DNA of 64,000 nt from Niveispirillum sp. SYP-B3756 (GTDB lineage: Bacteria; Pseudomonadota; Alphaproteobacteria; Azospirillales; Azospirillaceae), in contig NZ_WIDQ01000002.1 of assembly GCF_009495745.1 (NCBI RefSeq), forward strand, positions 434,001-498,000. The letters are read 5' to 3'. The notes under the pieces are model-generated. The model made no database searches. It saw only the letters and a list, made by a program, of their open reading frames with translations, and was not told the DNA's origin. The position numbers were made by a program, and so were the translations under genes. Positions 46,301 through 55,904 of the stretch are shown here, piece by piece (the stretch's first letter is position 1; each line of letters opens with the position of its first letter).

Positions 46301-46913
46301 TGGTAGCCTCGTTTCGCATCCGGGCCGATGCCGCCTGCTGCGCGTCCAGCGCCTCATAGAGCGGTTTGCTGCCCTGGCGCTTATGCGGGCTGCCCAGCCG
46401 GTCGGCATCGGCCATCAGCCCGGCCATGATATCGGCAATGCCGGTCAGGCCACTGCCGGCCTGGAACAGGGTGCGGGCCAGATCGCCACCGGCCGCCAGC
46501 ATCGCCTCCCCCCCGGCCCGCAGCCGGGCATGGTCCAGCCCGAACAGCCGTTCAAACTGCGCCCGGTCGATGCCGCCCAGCAACGGGGCCAGCGTGCCAT
46601 CGGCCAGGGCCGTGCTGCCATCGGCGGCCAGCAGCGTGTTCTGCCGCCCCTTGCGCCGCTTCACCTCCAGCAGGCTGCCATCCGGCTGGCGCAGCACCGC
46701 GCCGATGCGCAAGGCATTGTTGCCATGGCGAAAACCCAGCCGCGTGCGTTCCGGCACGCCGAACAGCAGGTCGCAAATGGCCGCAAGGGCGGTGGATTTC
46801 CCCGCCTCATTGGCGCCATGCACAATATGCAGCCGCACATCGGTGCCGGAAAAATCCAGGTGATGGTCGGTGAAATGCCCGTAACGCTCCAGGTCCAGCC
46901 GGTCGATCCGCAT
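43380..46913 (-). CDS. YhaN/SbcC-like AAA ATPase with long coiled coil
   Basis: A 1177-residue SMC-like protein. Walker A is at the N-terminus (VHGANEAGKSTALAAI). The bulk is charged, alanine/arginine-rich coiled coil broken near the middle. The C-terminus carries the ABC signature region (DMSEGLRDQLFLALRIA), Walker B (PLPFIADDLFITSDE) and a D-loop/H-switch (TQVVLFTHHRYVL). It belongs to the YhaN branch and pairs with the Mre11-like nuclease encoded just upstream (TGATG, one-base overlap), probably processing DNA ends in repair. ATG 46913 is used rather than GTG 46916. Confidence 0.88.
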   Translation of the reverse strand: MRIDRLDLERYGHFTDHHLDFSGTDVRLHIVHGANEAGKSTALAAICDLLFGVPERTRLGFRHGNNALRIGAVLRQPDGSLLEVKRRKGRQNTLLAADGSTALADGTLAPLLGGIDRAQFERLFGLDHARLRAGGEAMLAAGGDLARTLFQAGSGLTGIADIMAGLMADADRLGSPHKRQGSKPLYEALDAQQAASARMRNEATKAEAWEAAEKRLADARAALAGLQAELEKAQRAQSRLERIRRVRPLLARLEALAAERAELGEGPDLPAALAELWNGAAARLLQAERHRQQAAQQVETALATLADAGEAPRLPELATEIEALFQRAGSVEKARADLPRRQRELEMADERLALLAGRLGRHDAPDALEAAQPGRVLAARIREKAAAHGRLDGARDAASKREMLAARSLADLADGAGDVETAGDPLAAEAALAAALRLGEVETRLDEAAREADARTDELADALSRLGRFSGGAEALARLPLPDLAVIESWAGRLGDLAQQRAKLREAWDQAEADARKHAATLAELAADGEVPTLAAIEEARRLRDGAWQAIRRRMLEKLDVPDVEWSALGLGEAPAPRFEATIRTADQLADRRDREAQRVSRHARASSDLAEAEARLRALERDRNDLDQQGRTLENDWQSLWRESGLTPAEPALMAGWRRQVENVLALHRQGREAARKQAGLAEEAARCAGHLRDAMALAGLPAAAGETELSRLRARADAAVKACREQTDKAEKRRQEQARAERALRDAQREKAEATEALEAWAAGWAGDMAALGLPAGTSPAEAEAALTAWEDIGQELRARHDLVHRIDRLSSDIKQFQDDLTILVEKAAALDPALPLDAKAPDAANQLLMALDEARRRETRCGLLAEAAEKARRSDAEAAGELAEAQAERDDLKRLHGLGPADDVPALVALASRRRELQRAEQAALTELAQAGDGQSRAALAAEAGGLDPDGAAAELAAAGQEINRLQAALPQVSADLRDAERLLEELRQRSGIGEAAQEAAAAEAKAAQHAARWLRLRAAGLLLTQAVERYRNRNEHPLLRRASAILALMAASGGNPVTHLKVDYGDGDHPVLLGVRRDGSDAQVQDMSEGLRDQLFLALRIAAVEAHVTQATPLPFIADDLFITSDEPRTAAGLAALAELGASTQVVLFTHHRYVLDAAEGLEGVKVHRLGND

Positions 46914-48157
46914 CACGCTTCCCCCGCCAGCCGGTTCAGCAGCAGGGATTCGGCATCTGCCAACACGGCTTCCAGCATCGCTGCTTCATCCTCTCCCGCC
47001 AGCCCGGCCGCCTCCAGCGCGCCGGGGGGCAACCGGTGGCGCAAGGCCGCCAGATCATCGGCCAGCAGCCCCCGCGCGGCGGGATCGTCGCGCAGTTCGG
47101 CAATGGCGGCGGCCAGTTCGGCCAAGGCATCGCCCGCTGCCGCCGGGACCGCCACCGCGTCAGTCGTTTCGATAACGATCCGTTCGATCCAGATATCCCC
47201 GCCGGCCCGGCTGGCCGCCAGCTCCACCTCCGCCGCTAATCGTTCCGTATCCGATTTTAACCAGCGATGCAGCCCAGTGCGGCCGACAAGGCACAGCCGC
47301 ACGGCCAGGGTTCGGCCCTCTGCCTCCGTGCTGGCCGCTGTTAATGCTGCCGCCAACCGGTCGCCCAGGGCGGCCTCATCGGCGCAATCGCTGGCATCCA
47401 CCACCAGTTTTGCCCAACGCACCTGATCCAGGGCCAGCGCCTCCACCTTGGCGATGCGGCCTTCCTCCACGCTGACCAGCGTGGCGCCCTTCGGCCCGGT
47501 TTCATTGGCGTGGCGGCCCTGCAGGTTGCCGGGGAAGATGATCCAGGGGTCTTGCGCCAGCACGGCCCGTTCATGCACATGGCCCAGCGCCCAATAATCA
47601 TAGCCCTTGCCCATCAGGTCCGCGATGGAGCAGGGGGCATAGGGTGCGTGCGGCGGCCTTCCCTCCAGGGCCGTATGCAGCACGCCAATATTCAGATACC
47701 CGGCCACCGGCGGCGGATAGGAGAGCGCGATATTCTCCGTCACATGTCGGCTGGGGAAGCTGCGGCCATGCAGGGCCACGCGCAGATCATCCAGCCGGAT
47801 GGTTTCCGCCTTGCGGGCGGAAAAGACGCGTACATTACCGGGCAGGCTCAACTGCTTGGTCATCAGGCTTTCGGCATCATGGTTGCCGCGCAGGATGATG
47901 ACGGGGATGTTCGCCCGCTCCAGCCGGGCCATCTGGCCGGCAAAGAACAGGCCGGTCATGAAATCGCGCCAATCGCCATCATACAGATCGCCGGCGATGA
48001 TCAGAAAGGCCACCGGTTCGGCCAATGCGGCATCCACCAGCCGCACCAGCGCCCGCCTTGTCGCCCCCACCAGCTCATCCGCCCGCGCCCCGGCGCGTCC
48101 GGCCAGGCCCAGCAGCGGACTGTCGAGATGGATATCGGCGGCGTGAAGAAAGCGCAT
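46913..48157 (-). CDS. YhaO/SbcD-like DNA repair exonuclease (Mre11 family)
   Basis: A 414-residue metallophosphoesterase-fold nuclease. All five motif blocks are visible: AADIHLDSPLLG, IAGDLYDGD, LRGNHDAES, GVLHTALEG and WALGHVHER, which bind two Mn ions. The C-terminal third is a capping region. It forms an operon with the YhaN-like ATPase as a nuclease/ATPase pair. ATG 48157 gives the typical MRFLHAADIHLD start; an upstream TTG at 48166 is in frame. It lies 75 bp after the chemoreceptor gene on the same strand. Confidence 0.92.
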   Translation of the reverse strand: MRFLHAADIHLDSPLLGLAGRAGARADELVGATRRALVRLVDAALAEPVAFLIIAGDLYDGDWRDFMTGLFFAGQMARLERANIPVIILRGNHDAESLMTKQLSLPGNVRVFSARKAETIRLDDLRVALHGRSFPSRHVTENIALSYPPPVAGYLNIGVLHTALEGRPPHAPYAPCSIADLMGKGYDYWALGHVHERAVLAQDPWIIFPGNLQGRHANETGPKGATLVSVEEGRIAKVEALALDQVRWAKLVVDASDCADEAALGDRLAAALTAASTEAEGRTLAVRLCLVGRTGLHRWLKSDTERLAAEVELAASRAGGDIWIERIVIETTDAVAVPAAAGDALAELAAAIAELRDDPAARGLLADDLAALRHRLPPGALEAAGLAGEDEAAMLEAVLADAESLLLNRLAGEA

Positions 48158-48232
48158 CGGACCCAACCGGTGATGGACAAGGGGCTCCCCTGCTTAACGG
48201 CAAGCACGCCCCCGGTCCAGTCCCGCTTGGCG

Positions 48233-50317
48233 TCACCCCTCCCGAATGCGGCGCAGGAAGCCGTGGGTTTCCCCATCCGCCTGGGTGGCGTGGCCGCGCA
48301 CATCGGTGGCGTTGCTCAGCGCCATGGCGGCGGCCTCCGTCACCTGCACCACCCTGTCGGCAATGCCCTGGATGGCGCGCGAGGCATCATCGGTGCCGCG
48401 TGATGCCTCCGTCACATTGCGCGCAATCTCCTGCGTTGCCGCCGTCTGTTCCTCCACGGCACCGGCAATGGCAGTGGAGGTTTCGTTGATCGACCGGATG
48501 GTGGTGGCAATGCCCTGGATGGCCTTCACCGCTTCGCCGGAACTGCTGCGGATATTGGCCACCAGTTCGGCGATTTCCTCTGTCGCCTTGGCGGTCTGGG
48601 TGGCCAGATTTTTCACTTCCGCCGCCACCACGGCAAAACCCTTGCCCGCCTCTCCCGCGCGTGCCGCCTCAATCGTGGCGTTGAGCGCCAACAGGTTGGT
48701 CTGGCTGGCAATTTCCGAAATCAGCCCGACCACGGCACCGATGCGGTCGGCGCTCTGGTTCAGGGCGTCCACCGTCTCGGTGGCAGCACCCGCTTCGTCA
48801 GCGGCACGCGCGGCCACGCCGGCCGACATCTGCACCTGATTGCCGATTTCAGCGATGGAGGCGCGCAGTTCTTCTGCGGCCGCCGCCACCGTTTGCACAT
48901 TGGAAGCAGCCTCCATCACGGCGGCCGCCCCCAGCGCGGCACTCTGCTGGGTGGCGCTACAGTCGCTGGACATCAGGTTTGATTGGTCGACCAACTGGCC
49001 GGCCGCTTCATTCACCTGCCGCAGCAGGGCCCCCACCTCCCGTTCGAACTGGTCGGCCAGGGCCAGCCGGTCCAGGCGCTGGCGCTCAGCCATCTGTTCT
49101 TCGCGCTCTGTGGCAATCTCCCGCAACCGCTCGGTTTCCGACAGCCCGTCACGGAAGCCACGCAAAGCCTTGGCCATCTGGCCGATTTCGTCGCCATGAT
49201 CCCGGCAGGGAATCTCCGACACAAGATCGCCTTTGGCCATGCGGCCCATGGATTGGGTCAGTTGCAGGATCGGGCTGGCCAAGCCATGGCCCAGCCAGGT
49301 GAAGCTGGCCGCTGCCAGGGCCGCCAGCACCAGACCGGTCAGCGCCATCGGCAGCACATTGTCCCACACCGCCTGTGACACCACAGCGGCGGGCACGGTC
49401 ACCAGTACGCTCCATTGTTCCGTCGCCCCGGCAAAACGGATGGGCAAGGCCACGGCGATGCGGTCCACCCCTTCCAGGGTCAGGCGGGCCGTGGCCGGTC
49501 GGCCGCTGCTGGCCGCCTCTGTCAGCAGGGGGGCCAGGCCTGGAGCCTCCACCTTGGCATTCAGCTTGTCGGCGACGGGGTGCACCACCCAGTGGTTATT
49601 ATGGGCGATCAGCCGAACATCGCCCACGCCCATCGGCTGAAAGCTGGCAAACTGCTTCTGCAAGGCGGTCAACGCCAGATCGGTGGTGGTGATGCCCACC
49701 GCCTTGCCCTGGCGCCGGATCGGCACGCTGGCTGTCACCATCAGCACATCCTTGCCTTCCACCGGATAAATATAGGGGGCGGTCAGCAGGGTGCGGTTTT
49801 GCTCCAGCGGGTCCAGGTACCATTCCTTGATCCCAGCCTCCAGCGTCATCACCAGCACATCAATACCGACACCCCCGCTGCTCTTGCGGAAGAAATAGGG
49901 AACGAAGCGCCCCTTGGCATCGGCCCCCGGCGTGCCCAGATGGCCGGCATCATTGCCATCCAGCCCGTCGGGTTCAAAGGCGATGGTGACACCGACAATG
50001 CCGGGATTGGCATTCACCAGCCCGATGGCCTGGGACGACAACATCTCCCGCGACACGCCGGCCTGATCCAGGCCACCTTCCACGAAGCCATTGATCAAAA
50101 TGGCATTATGGAGTGCCTGGTTGATAATGTCGGCCGCGATCTGCCCATATTGCTGGCTGTTTTCCTGTACCGTCTCTTCCACCCGGTGCTTGGTTTCCTG
50201 GTACGTCAGATATCCGGTGACACCGATCAGGCTGGCACCCAACAACAGGCAAACAGCGATGCCTGAAATGACCAGACGCGCCTTCAGGGATGATTTGAGC
50301 AATGTTAGCATCACCAT
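48233..50317 (-). CDS. Methyl-accepting chemotaxis protein with periplasmic cache sensor
   Basis: 694 residues. TM1 (about 12-34) is followed by a large periplasmic double-cache domain ([21 protein letters not shown]-like [39 protein letters not shown]), TM2 (about 320-342), a HAMP domain ([19 protein letters not shown]) and a cytoplasmic signalling hairpin with the CheW/CheA tip [20 protein letters not shown]. Relatives bind amino or organic acids. ATG 50317 has AGGAGACGAA before it; the open frame continues upstream without a ribosome site and lacks family similarity. Confidence 0.93.
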   Translation of the reverse strand: MVMLTLLKSSLKARLVISGIAVCLLLGASLIGVTGYLTYQETKHRVEETVQENSQQYGQIAADIINQALHNAILINGFVEGGLDQAGVSREMLSSQAIGLVNANPGIVGVTIAFEPDGLDGNDAGHLGTPGADAKGRFVPYFFRKSSGGVGIDVLVMTLEAGIKEWYLDPLEQNRTLLTAPYIYPVEGKDVLMVTASVPIRRQGKAVGITTTDLALTALQKQFASFQPMGVGDVRLIAHNNHWVVHPVADKLNAKVEAPGLAPLLTEAASSGRPATARLTLEGVDRIAVALPIRFAGATEQWSVLVTVPAAVVSQAVWDNVLPMALTGLVLAALAAASFTWLGHGLASPILQLTQSMGRMAKGDLVSEIPCRDHGDEIGQMAKALRGFRDGLSETERLREIATEREEQMAERQRLDRLALADQFEREVGALLRQVNEAAGQLVDQSNLMSSDCSATQQSAALGAAAVMEAASNVQTVAAAAEELRASIAEIGNQVQMSAGVAARAADEAGAATETVDALNQSADRIGAVVGLISEIASQTNLLALNATIEAARAGEAGKGFAVVAAEVKNLATQTAKATEEIAELVANIRSSSGEAVKAIQGIATTIRSINETSTAIAGAVEEQTAATQEIARNVTEASRGTDDASRAIQGIADRVVQVTEAAAMALSNATDVRGHATQADGETHGFLRRIREG

Positions 50318-50529
50318 TTCGTCTCCTGCGCACAAAGTGGGAGAAACGGGGTGTTGGATTGTTACGCATTGCAATATGTCAGGTGATTGTGACGGTCTTT
50401 GCATATGCAGACCAGCCCCAATGCAACGTGTGCGTTTTATCTTTTGGATAGAATGCGCCGGCCGCCGCCTTGCCATGCGCGGCGGTACGGCCGCTTGATT
50501 GCCGATCATGACCGGCGTATGACGGCCCT

Positions 50530-50705
50530 ATCGATGGTTCCCCCGTAACAGGGGGTGAAAAGGGAACGCGGGTAAGGGCTGGTCACAGCCCGGAGCCGCG
50601 GCTGCCCCCGCAACTGTAAGCGGCGAGCGATGCCCATCATGGCCACTGGGAAACTGGGAAGGCCGGGCGGAAGCGACGACCCGCAAGCCAGGAGACCTGC
50701 CATCG
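50530..50705 (+). ncRNA. Cobalamin riboswitch
   Basis: A B12-sensing leader of the classic type. Recognisable blocks are GGTTCCCCCGTAACAGGGGG, GTGAAAAGGGAACGCGGGT, the B12-box region CCGCAACTGTAAGCGGCGAG, then GCCACTGGGAAACTGGGAAG and the closing stretch GACCCGCAAGCCAGGAGACC. It precedes btuB by about 190 bp and probably controls the btuB-btuFCD-cobP-cobO transcript, lowering expression when adenosylcobalamin is plentiful. No second copy was seen before cobQ, cobD or cobC. Confidence 0.97.
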
Positions 50706-50892
50706 GCAATGCGTCGCGCGGCCATTGGGCGGGGTGCCCCGGTGGGACGGTTTTCCGTTTCGCGTTGGCGCTTCGGCGGCCCTTCGGGCTGGCCGGGGCG
50801 GTTTTCCGGGGATTGCAGCCCCGTTTTCCGCTTCGTGCCTGCACGGGTTCCGCCGGACCCAGGCAGTTTTGCGAAGCGGAGTGAAACCAGAA

Positions 50893-52746
50893 ATGTCGCG
50901 TTCCTCTCTCTCCCTTTTCGGCCCGCTGTTGCTGGCCGGTCTTGCCACCCTGCCGGCGGCGGCCCAGTCCGCCCCCACCACAGAGGTGGCGGAACTGGTC
51001 GTCAGCGCCAACCGTCTGCCCACAGAGGCCTCCCGCGTTGGCGCATCCGTCGATGTCATTGACCGGGCGGAGATTGACCGCCGCCAGCAGGTGCAGGCGC
51101 TGGACCTGCTGAAGCGGCTGCCCGGTGTCTCCATCTCCCGCAATGGCGGTTTTGGGTCCACCTCCACCGTGCGGCTGCGCGGGTCGGAATCCGGCATGGT
51201 GAAGGTGCTGGTGGACGGGGTGGAGGTGAATGACGCCGCCGGCGCCAATAATGAGTTCGATTTCAACAGCCTGTTGACCGGCGACATCGAAAAGATCGAG
51301 GTGCTGAAAGGCCCGCAGAGCGCGCTTTATGGCAATGACGCCATGGGCGGCGTCATCAATATCACCACCCGGTCGGGCAGCGGTGCCCCCCGCGTCACCG
51401 CCCTGGCGGAGGCCGGTTCCTATGGCACCTTCCGCCAGCAGGCGGGGATCAGCGGGGCCAGCAATGGCACCTCCTATGCGCTGGACGCCTCGAACCTGCA
51501 TACCGATGGCTTCTCGCGCACCTTTGTCGGGTCGGAGAAGGATGGCAGCGATGCCCGTTCCGTCAGCGGCAAGCTGGGGGTGCAGGCCAATGAGGTACTG
51601 CGCTTCGATCTCAGCGGCGGCTGGTCCTGGCTGGACAGCGATTACGATCCGTTCGCCGCCGATGGCGCCGCCTCCCAGGAAAAGGAAATGTGGCAGGGCC
51701 GCGCGGCGGCCGACCTCTCCCTGCTGGATGGCCGCTTCACCAACAATTTTGCCGCCTCCATCGCCAGCACCAAGCGTGATTTCGACGAGCCGACGGGCTG
51801 GTACATGAAATCCACCTTCGACAGCCGGCGGGAGGCGCTGGATTACCAGGGCAACCTGCATCTGGGCCGCGATGTCGCCACCTTCGGCCTGTCGGTGGAT
51901 AGCGAAACCGCCAAGACCACCAATACCACCGCCTTCGGTCTGGAACCCGGCATTGATGACAAGGTGACCACCAAATCGGCCTTCCTGCAATATCAGGCCG
52001 AACTGCTGGATAACCTGACCGTCACCGCCGGCGGCCGGGTGGATGATCACGATGCCTTTGGCTCCAAGGCAACATACCGGCTGACCGGCGCCTATCAGGT
52101 ACCGCAGAGCGGCACCATCCTGCGTGCGTCTTATGGCACCGCGCACAAGGCACCGACGCTCTATCAGCTTTACGAGCCCAGCTATGGCAATGCCAAGCTG
52201 CGGCCGGAGGAAGCCAAGGGCATGGATGCCGGCATCGAACAGCCCTTGCTGGATGGCAAGGTGACGCTGGGGGCCAGCCTGTTCCGCAACCTGTATGACA
52301 ATCTCATCGGCTTTTCCTCGGCCTATGTGAATGTCGCCAAGGCGCGGACGCAAGGGGTGGAACTGACCTTCCAGGCCCGTCCGGTGGAAAGCCTGCTGCT
52401 GTCGGCCAACTATACCTATCTGGATGCCACCGACCGGGTGACCGGTCGGGATCTGCCGCGCCGGCCGCAGGATACCATCAATGCCAGCATTGACTGGAAC
52501 GTCACCGATGCGCTGATGCTGGGCACGGCCCTGCGCTATACCGGCAAACAGCGCGACACGGCATCGGCCCGCCCTGCCATGCTGGACAGTTCCACCGTGC
52601 TGGATGCCACCGTGCGCTGGCAGGCCTGGGAGCAGGTCAGCCTGTTCGGCCGCATCGATAATGTGCTGGATGCGGATTATCAGGAGGTGCTGAACTATCG
52701 CGCCCCCGGCCGCTCGGCCTATGGTGGTGTGCAGGTGCGCTTCTGA
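50893..52746 (+). CDS. btuB: BtuB, TonB-dependent vitamin B12 receptor
   Basis: A 617-residue outer-membrane cobalamin receptor. It has a signal peptide (FGPLLLAGLATLPAAAQ), TonB box VAELVVSANRLPTE, plug with RLPGVSISRNGGFGSTSTVR and VLVDGVEVNDAAGANNEFDF, then KGPQSALYGNDAMGG, and a barrel ending AYGGVQVRF. ATG 50893 follows GGAGTGAAACCAGAA; the frame is open further upstream through the riboswitch leader, which is not coding. The riboswitch and the BtuFCD genes fix the substrate as a corrinoid. It overlaps btuF by TGATG. Confidence 0.95.
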   Translation: MSRSSLSLFGPLLLAGLATLPAAAQSAPTTEVAELVVSANRLPTEASRVGASVDVIDRAEIDRRQQVQALDLLKRLPGVSISRNGGFGSTSTVRLRGSESGMVKVLVDGVEVNDAAGANNEFDFNSLLTGDIEKIEVLKGPQSALYGNDAMGGVINITTRSGSGAPRVTALAEAGSYGTFRQQAGISGASNGTSYALDASNLHTDGFSRTFVGSEKDGSDARSVSGKLGVQANEVLRFDLSGGWSWLDSDYDPFAADGAASQEKEMWQGRAAADLSLLDGRFTNNFAASIASTKRDFDEPTGWYMKSTFDSRREALDYQGNLHLGRDVATFGLSVDSETAKTTNTTAFGLEPGIDDKVTTKSAFLQYQAELLDNLTVTAGGRVDDHDAFGSKATYRLTGAYQVPQSGTILRASYGTAHKAPTLYQLYEPSYGNAKLRPEEAKGMDAGIEQPLLDGKVTLGASLFRNLYDNLIGFSSAYVNVAKARTQGVELTFQARPVESLLLSANYTYLDATDRVTGRDLPRRPQDTINASIDWNVTDALMLGTALRYTGKQRDTASARPAMLDSSTVLDATVRWQAWEQVSLFGRIDNVLDADYQEVLNYRAPGRSAYGGVQVRF

Positions 52747-53600
52747 TGCGGCGGGCGGCCCTGTCCTGGATGGCGGCCGCCCTGCTGGCCGCTGCTTGTG
52801 CTGCCGTTCCGGTAGGGGCGGCGGCACCGGCGCGTATCATCTCCCTCTCGCTTTGCACCGATCAGTTCCTGCTGGCGGTGGCGGCGCGTGACCAGATCGC
52901 CGGCCTGACCCATCTGGCCGGCGATCCCCATCTTTCCCCCTATGCCGCCCAGGCGGCCGGCCTGTTCCTGCATGATGGCACGGCCGAACAGGTGCTGTTG
53001 CAGCATCCGGATCTGGTGCTGGCCGGCAGCTTTGCCCGGGGTGCCACGGTGGAGATGCTGGAGCGGCTGGGCGTGCCGGTATTGCGGCTGAAAAGCCCGC
53101 GCAGCCTGGCGGAAATCCCCGATCAGGTGGAACAGGTAGCCAATGCCGTGGGCAGGCCGGAGGCTGGGCGTGCCCTGGCCGCCAGCCTGCGCGCCCGGCT
53201 GGCCCCCGCTGCCACCCCCTTTGCCAGTGCCGCCCTTTACCGGCCGGGTGGCGAGGTGCCGGGCGCGCGCAGTCTGGTGGCCGACATGATGCAGGTGGCC
53301 GGCCTTGCCAATAGCGGCGGCCGCCTTACCGGCCGCCCCAATGGCCGGGTGGCGGTGGAAAGCCTGGTGCTGGACCCGCCCAACCTGCTGGTGCTGGATA
53401 GTGTGCGCCCCGACCGGCCCGGCATTGGCCAGTCCGTGCTCTCCCACCCCGCCCTGGCGGCGGGAGCGGCGGGGCTGCGAACCGTCAATTTCCCCATCCT
53501 TTATTGGCTCTGCGCCAGCCCCGCTTCCATCGACGGGGCCTATATCCTGGCCAGCCGGGCGCGTCAGGCGCTGGCGGCCGGGCAGGGGGGTGCATCATGA
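52746..53600 (+). CDS. btuF: BtuF-like periplasmic corrinoid-binding protein
   Basis: A 284-residue substrate-binding protein of the helical-backbone class III type. A signal peptide (WMAAALLAAACAAVPVGAA) is followed by the two-lobe fold: IISLSLCTDQFLLAVAARDQ, HPDLVLAGSFARGATVEML, LGVPVLRLKSPRSLAEIPDQ. The final helix region contains PILYWLCASPASIDGAY. A cysteine in the signal (AAACAAV) could make it a lipoprotein. It delivers corrinoid to BtuCD. It overlaps btuB (TGATG) and btuC (ATGA). Confidence 0.88.
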   Translation: MRRAALSWMAAALLAAACAAVPVGAAAPARIISLSLCTDQFLLAVAARDQIAGLTHLAGDPHLSPYAAQAAGLFLHDGTAEQVLLQHPDLVLAGSFARGATVEMLERLGVPVLRLKSPRSLAEIPDQVEQVANAVGRPEAGRALAASLRARLAPAATPFASAALYRPGGEVPGARSLVADMMQVAGLANSGGRLTGRPNGRVAVESLVLDPPNLLVLDSVRPDRPGIGQSVLSHPALAAGAAGLRTVNFPILYWLCASPASIDGAYILASRARQALAAGQGGAS

Positions 53601-54592
53601 TGCGACAGGATCGGCCTCTGCTGGCGGGGCTTTCATTCTTGCTGCTGGCCTTGCTGGCAGCCTCCTTCCTGGTCGGTTCGGTGCCCGTGCCGGCAGGCCA
53701 GATGCTGGCCGCCCTGTGGGGCCAGGGCGATGGCGCGCTGGTGCTGGTGGCCCAGGAAATCCGCCTGCCCCGCGCCCTGCTGGGGGCGCTGGTGGGCGCG
53801 GGGCTGGGCATGGCCGGGGCGGCGCTGCAGGGCTATCTGCGCAACCCCTTGGCGGAGCCGGGGTTGATCGGTGCTTCTTCCGCCGCCTCCCTGGGGGCGG
53901 TGCTGGTGATCTATTTCGGGCTGTCGGCCACGTGGCCGCTTTCCCTGCCGCTGGCCGGCATGGCGGGGGCGGGGCTGGCGGTTCTGCTGATCCAGGGGCT
54001 GGCCGGGCGCGATGCGTCGGTGCTGCTGCTGATCCTGGCCGGCATGGCGGTGCAGTCGCTGGCCGCCTCGCTGACCGCCCTGGCCCTGAACCTCGCCCCC
54101 AATCCCCATGCCGCATTGGAAATCGCCTTTTGGCTGCTGGGCAGCCTGACCGACCGCACCAACCAGCATCTGCTGCTGGCCGGCCCCTTCATTCTTGCCG
54201 GCCTCTGGCTGCTGGCAAGCGATGGGCGGGCGCTGGATGCGTTGGGGCTGGGCGAACGCACGGCCGCCAGCCTGGGCGTCAATCTGGCGGGCCTGCGCCG
54301 GCGGGTGGTGCTGGGCACCGTGCTGGCAGTGGGGGCCTCGGTCGCCGTCACCGGCGCCATTGGCTTTATCGGGCTGGTGGTGCCGCACCTGCTGCGGCGG
54401 GTGACGGGGCACCAGCCGTCGCGCCTGCTCTGGCCCAGTGCGCTGGCGGGGGCCTGTCTGCTGCTGGCGGCTGATCTGCTGGTACGGCTGCTGCCCACCA
54501 ATGATGAATTGAAGCTGGGCGTCGTCAGCGGCCTGATCGGCGCCCCCTTCTTCTTCCATCTTCTGCTGCGGACAAGGGCGGATTTGCGATGA
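53597..54592 (+). CDS. btuC: BtuC-like permease of the corrinoid ABC transporter
   Basis: A 331-residue FecCD-family permease with about ten membrane helices. Typical family segments are [60 protein letters not shown] and [21 protein letters not shown] 53597 overlaps the btuF stop; the frame upstream lies inside btuF and is not coding. It works with BtuD (ATGA overlap at its end). Confidence 0.95.
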   Translation: MMRQDRPLLAGLSFLLLALLAASFLVGSVPVPAGQMLAALWGQGDGALVLVAQEIRLPRALLGALVGAGLGMAGAALQGYLRNPLAEPGLIGASSAASLGAVLVIYFGLSATWPLSLPLAGMAGAGLAVLLIQGLAGRDASVLLLILAGMAVQSLAASLTALALNLAPNPHAALEIAFWLLGSLTDRTNQHLLLAGPFILAGLWLLASDGRALDALGLGERTAASLGVNLAGLRRRVVLGTVLAVGASVAVTGAIGFIGLVVPHLLRRVTGHQPSRLLWPSALAGACLLLAADLLVRLLPTNDELKLGVVSGLIGAPFFFHLLLRTRADLR

Positions 54593-55386
54593 GCCGGCTG
54601 GAAGCCACCCAGATCCATCTGTCACGCGGGCCCCGCCCGGTTCTGACCGGGGTGGATTTCGCCGTTGCCGCCGGCCAATGTGTCGGCCTGATCGGCCCCA
54701 ACGGGGCCGGCAAATCCACCCTGCTGTCGGTGCTGGCCGGGCTGCTGGAGCCATCCGGCGGCCAGGTCAGCCTGGATGGCACGCCCCTGGCCGCCGTCCC
54801 CCGGGCCGACCGGGCCCGGCGCATCGGCTATCTGGAACAGGGGGCCGCCTGCCATTGGCCGCTGCGCGTGGATCGGGTGGTGACCCTGGGCCGGCTGCCC
54901 CATGCCAGCCCCTGGGGCGGGGAAAGCCCGGCTGACCGCGCCGCCATTGCCCGCGCCATGGACCAGTGCGAGGTGTCGCATCTGGCCGCCCGTACCGTCA
55001 CCCACCTGTCGGGTGGGGAACGGGCGCGGGTGATGCTGGCCCGCGCCCTGGCGGGGGAACCCGCCCTGCTGCTGGCGGATGAGCCGGCCGCCGGGCTGGA
55101 CCCGCATCACCAGTTGCATGTGATGGAACTGCTGGCCGGTCTGGCCGCCGCCGGCACCGGCGTGGTGGTGGTGCTGCATGATCTGGCCCTGGCCGCCCGC
55201 TATTGCACCCATCTGGTACTGCTGGACGAGGCAGGCCTTGTGGCCGCATCCGGCCCGCCCGCCGCCCTGCTGGCCGATGGGGTGATGGAGCGGGTCTACG
55301 GCGTGGAATTGCTGCGCGGGGAGCGGGATGGCGTGCCCTATGTGCTGCCCTGGCGCCAGCGCCCGGTGCGGGAGCAACAGGCATGA
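54589..55386 (+). CDS. btuD: BtuD-like ATP-binding protein of the corrinoid ABC transporter
   Basis: A 265-residue ATPase: Walker [21 protein letters not shown]-loop [14 protein letters not shown], signature [15 protein letters not shown], Walker [15 protein letters not shown] and H-loop [14 protein letters not shown]. It powers corrinoid import through BtuC. Its stop overlaps cobP by ATGA, tying import to salvage enzymes. Confidence 0.95.
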   Translation: MSRLEATQIHLSRGPRPVLTGVDFAVAAGQCVGLIGPNGAGKSTLLSVLAGLLEPSGGQVSLDGTPLAAVPRADRARRIGYLEQGAACHWPLRVDRVVTLGRLPHASPWGGESPADRAAIARAMDQCEVSHLAARTVTHLSGGERARVMLARALAGEPALLLADEPAAGLDPHHQLHVMELLAGLAAAGTGVVVVLHDLALAARYCTHLVLLDEAGLVAASGPPAALLADGVMERVYGVELLRGERDGVPYVLPWRQRPVREQQA

Positions 55387-55904
55387 CCGCCCGGCTGACC
55401 CTGGTGCTGGGTGGCGCCCGTTCCGGCAAAAGCGCCATGGCCGAACGGCTGGTGACCGGGCTGCCCGGCCCCTGGACCTATATCGCCACCGCCCAGGCCT
55501 TTGATGCGGAAATGCGTCAGCGCATCCGCCAGCATCAGGCCGACCGTGTGCCCGGCTGGCAAACGCTGGAAGAACCGATGGATCTGGCCGGCGCCCTGGC
55601 CAGCAGCGCCGCCGCCGGCCCGGTACTGGTGGATTGCCTGACCCTGTGGTTGACCAACCTGATGCTGGCCGAGCGGGATATCCCCGCTGAGCGCGCCCGC
55701 CTGCTGGCCCTGCTGCCCACCTTGCCCGCTCCCGTCGTGCTGGTGGGGAACGAGGTGGGGCTGGGCATTGTGCCGGAAAATAAACTGGCGCGGGAATTCC
55801 GCGACCATGCCGGCCGTCTGCATCAGGATATTGCCCGTATCGCCGACCGGGTTCTGTTCATGGCGGCAGGCTTGCCGCTGGTATTGAAGGGGGAAGCGCC
55901 ATGA
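55383..55904 (+). CDS. cobP: CobP/CobU, adenosylcobinamide kinase / phosphate guanylyltransferase
   Basis: A 173-residue bifunctional enzyme that phosphorylates adenosylcobinamide and transfers GMP to it in lower-ligand assembly. It has P-loop [47 protein letters not shown] and [16 protein letters not shown] 55383 lies inside the btuD end (ATGA); the longer frame upstream is btuD sequence. Salvage after import makes functional sense in this operon. Confidence 0.95.
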   Translation: MTARLTLVLGGARSGKSAMAERLVTGLPGPWTYIATAQAFDAEMRQRIRQHQADRVPGWQTLEEPMDLAGALASSAAAGPVLVDCLTLWLTNLMLAERDIPAERARLLALLPTLPAPVVLVGNEVGLGIVPENKLAREFRDHAGRLHQDIARIADRVLFMAAGLPLVLKGEAP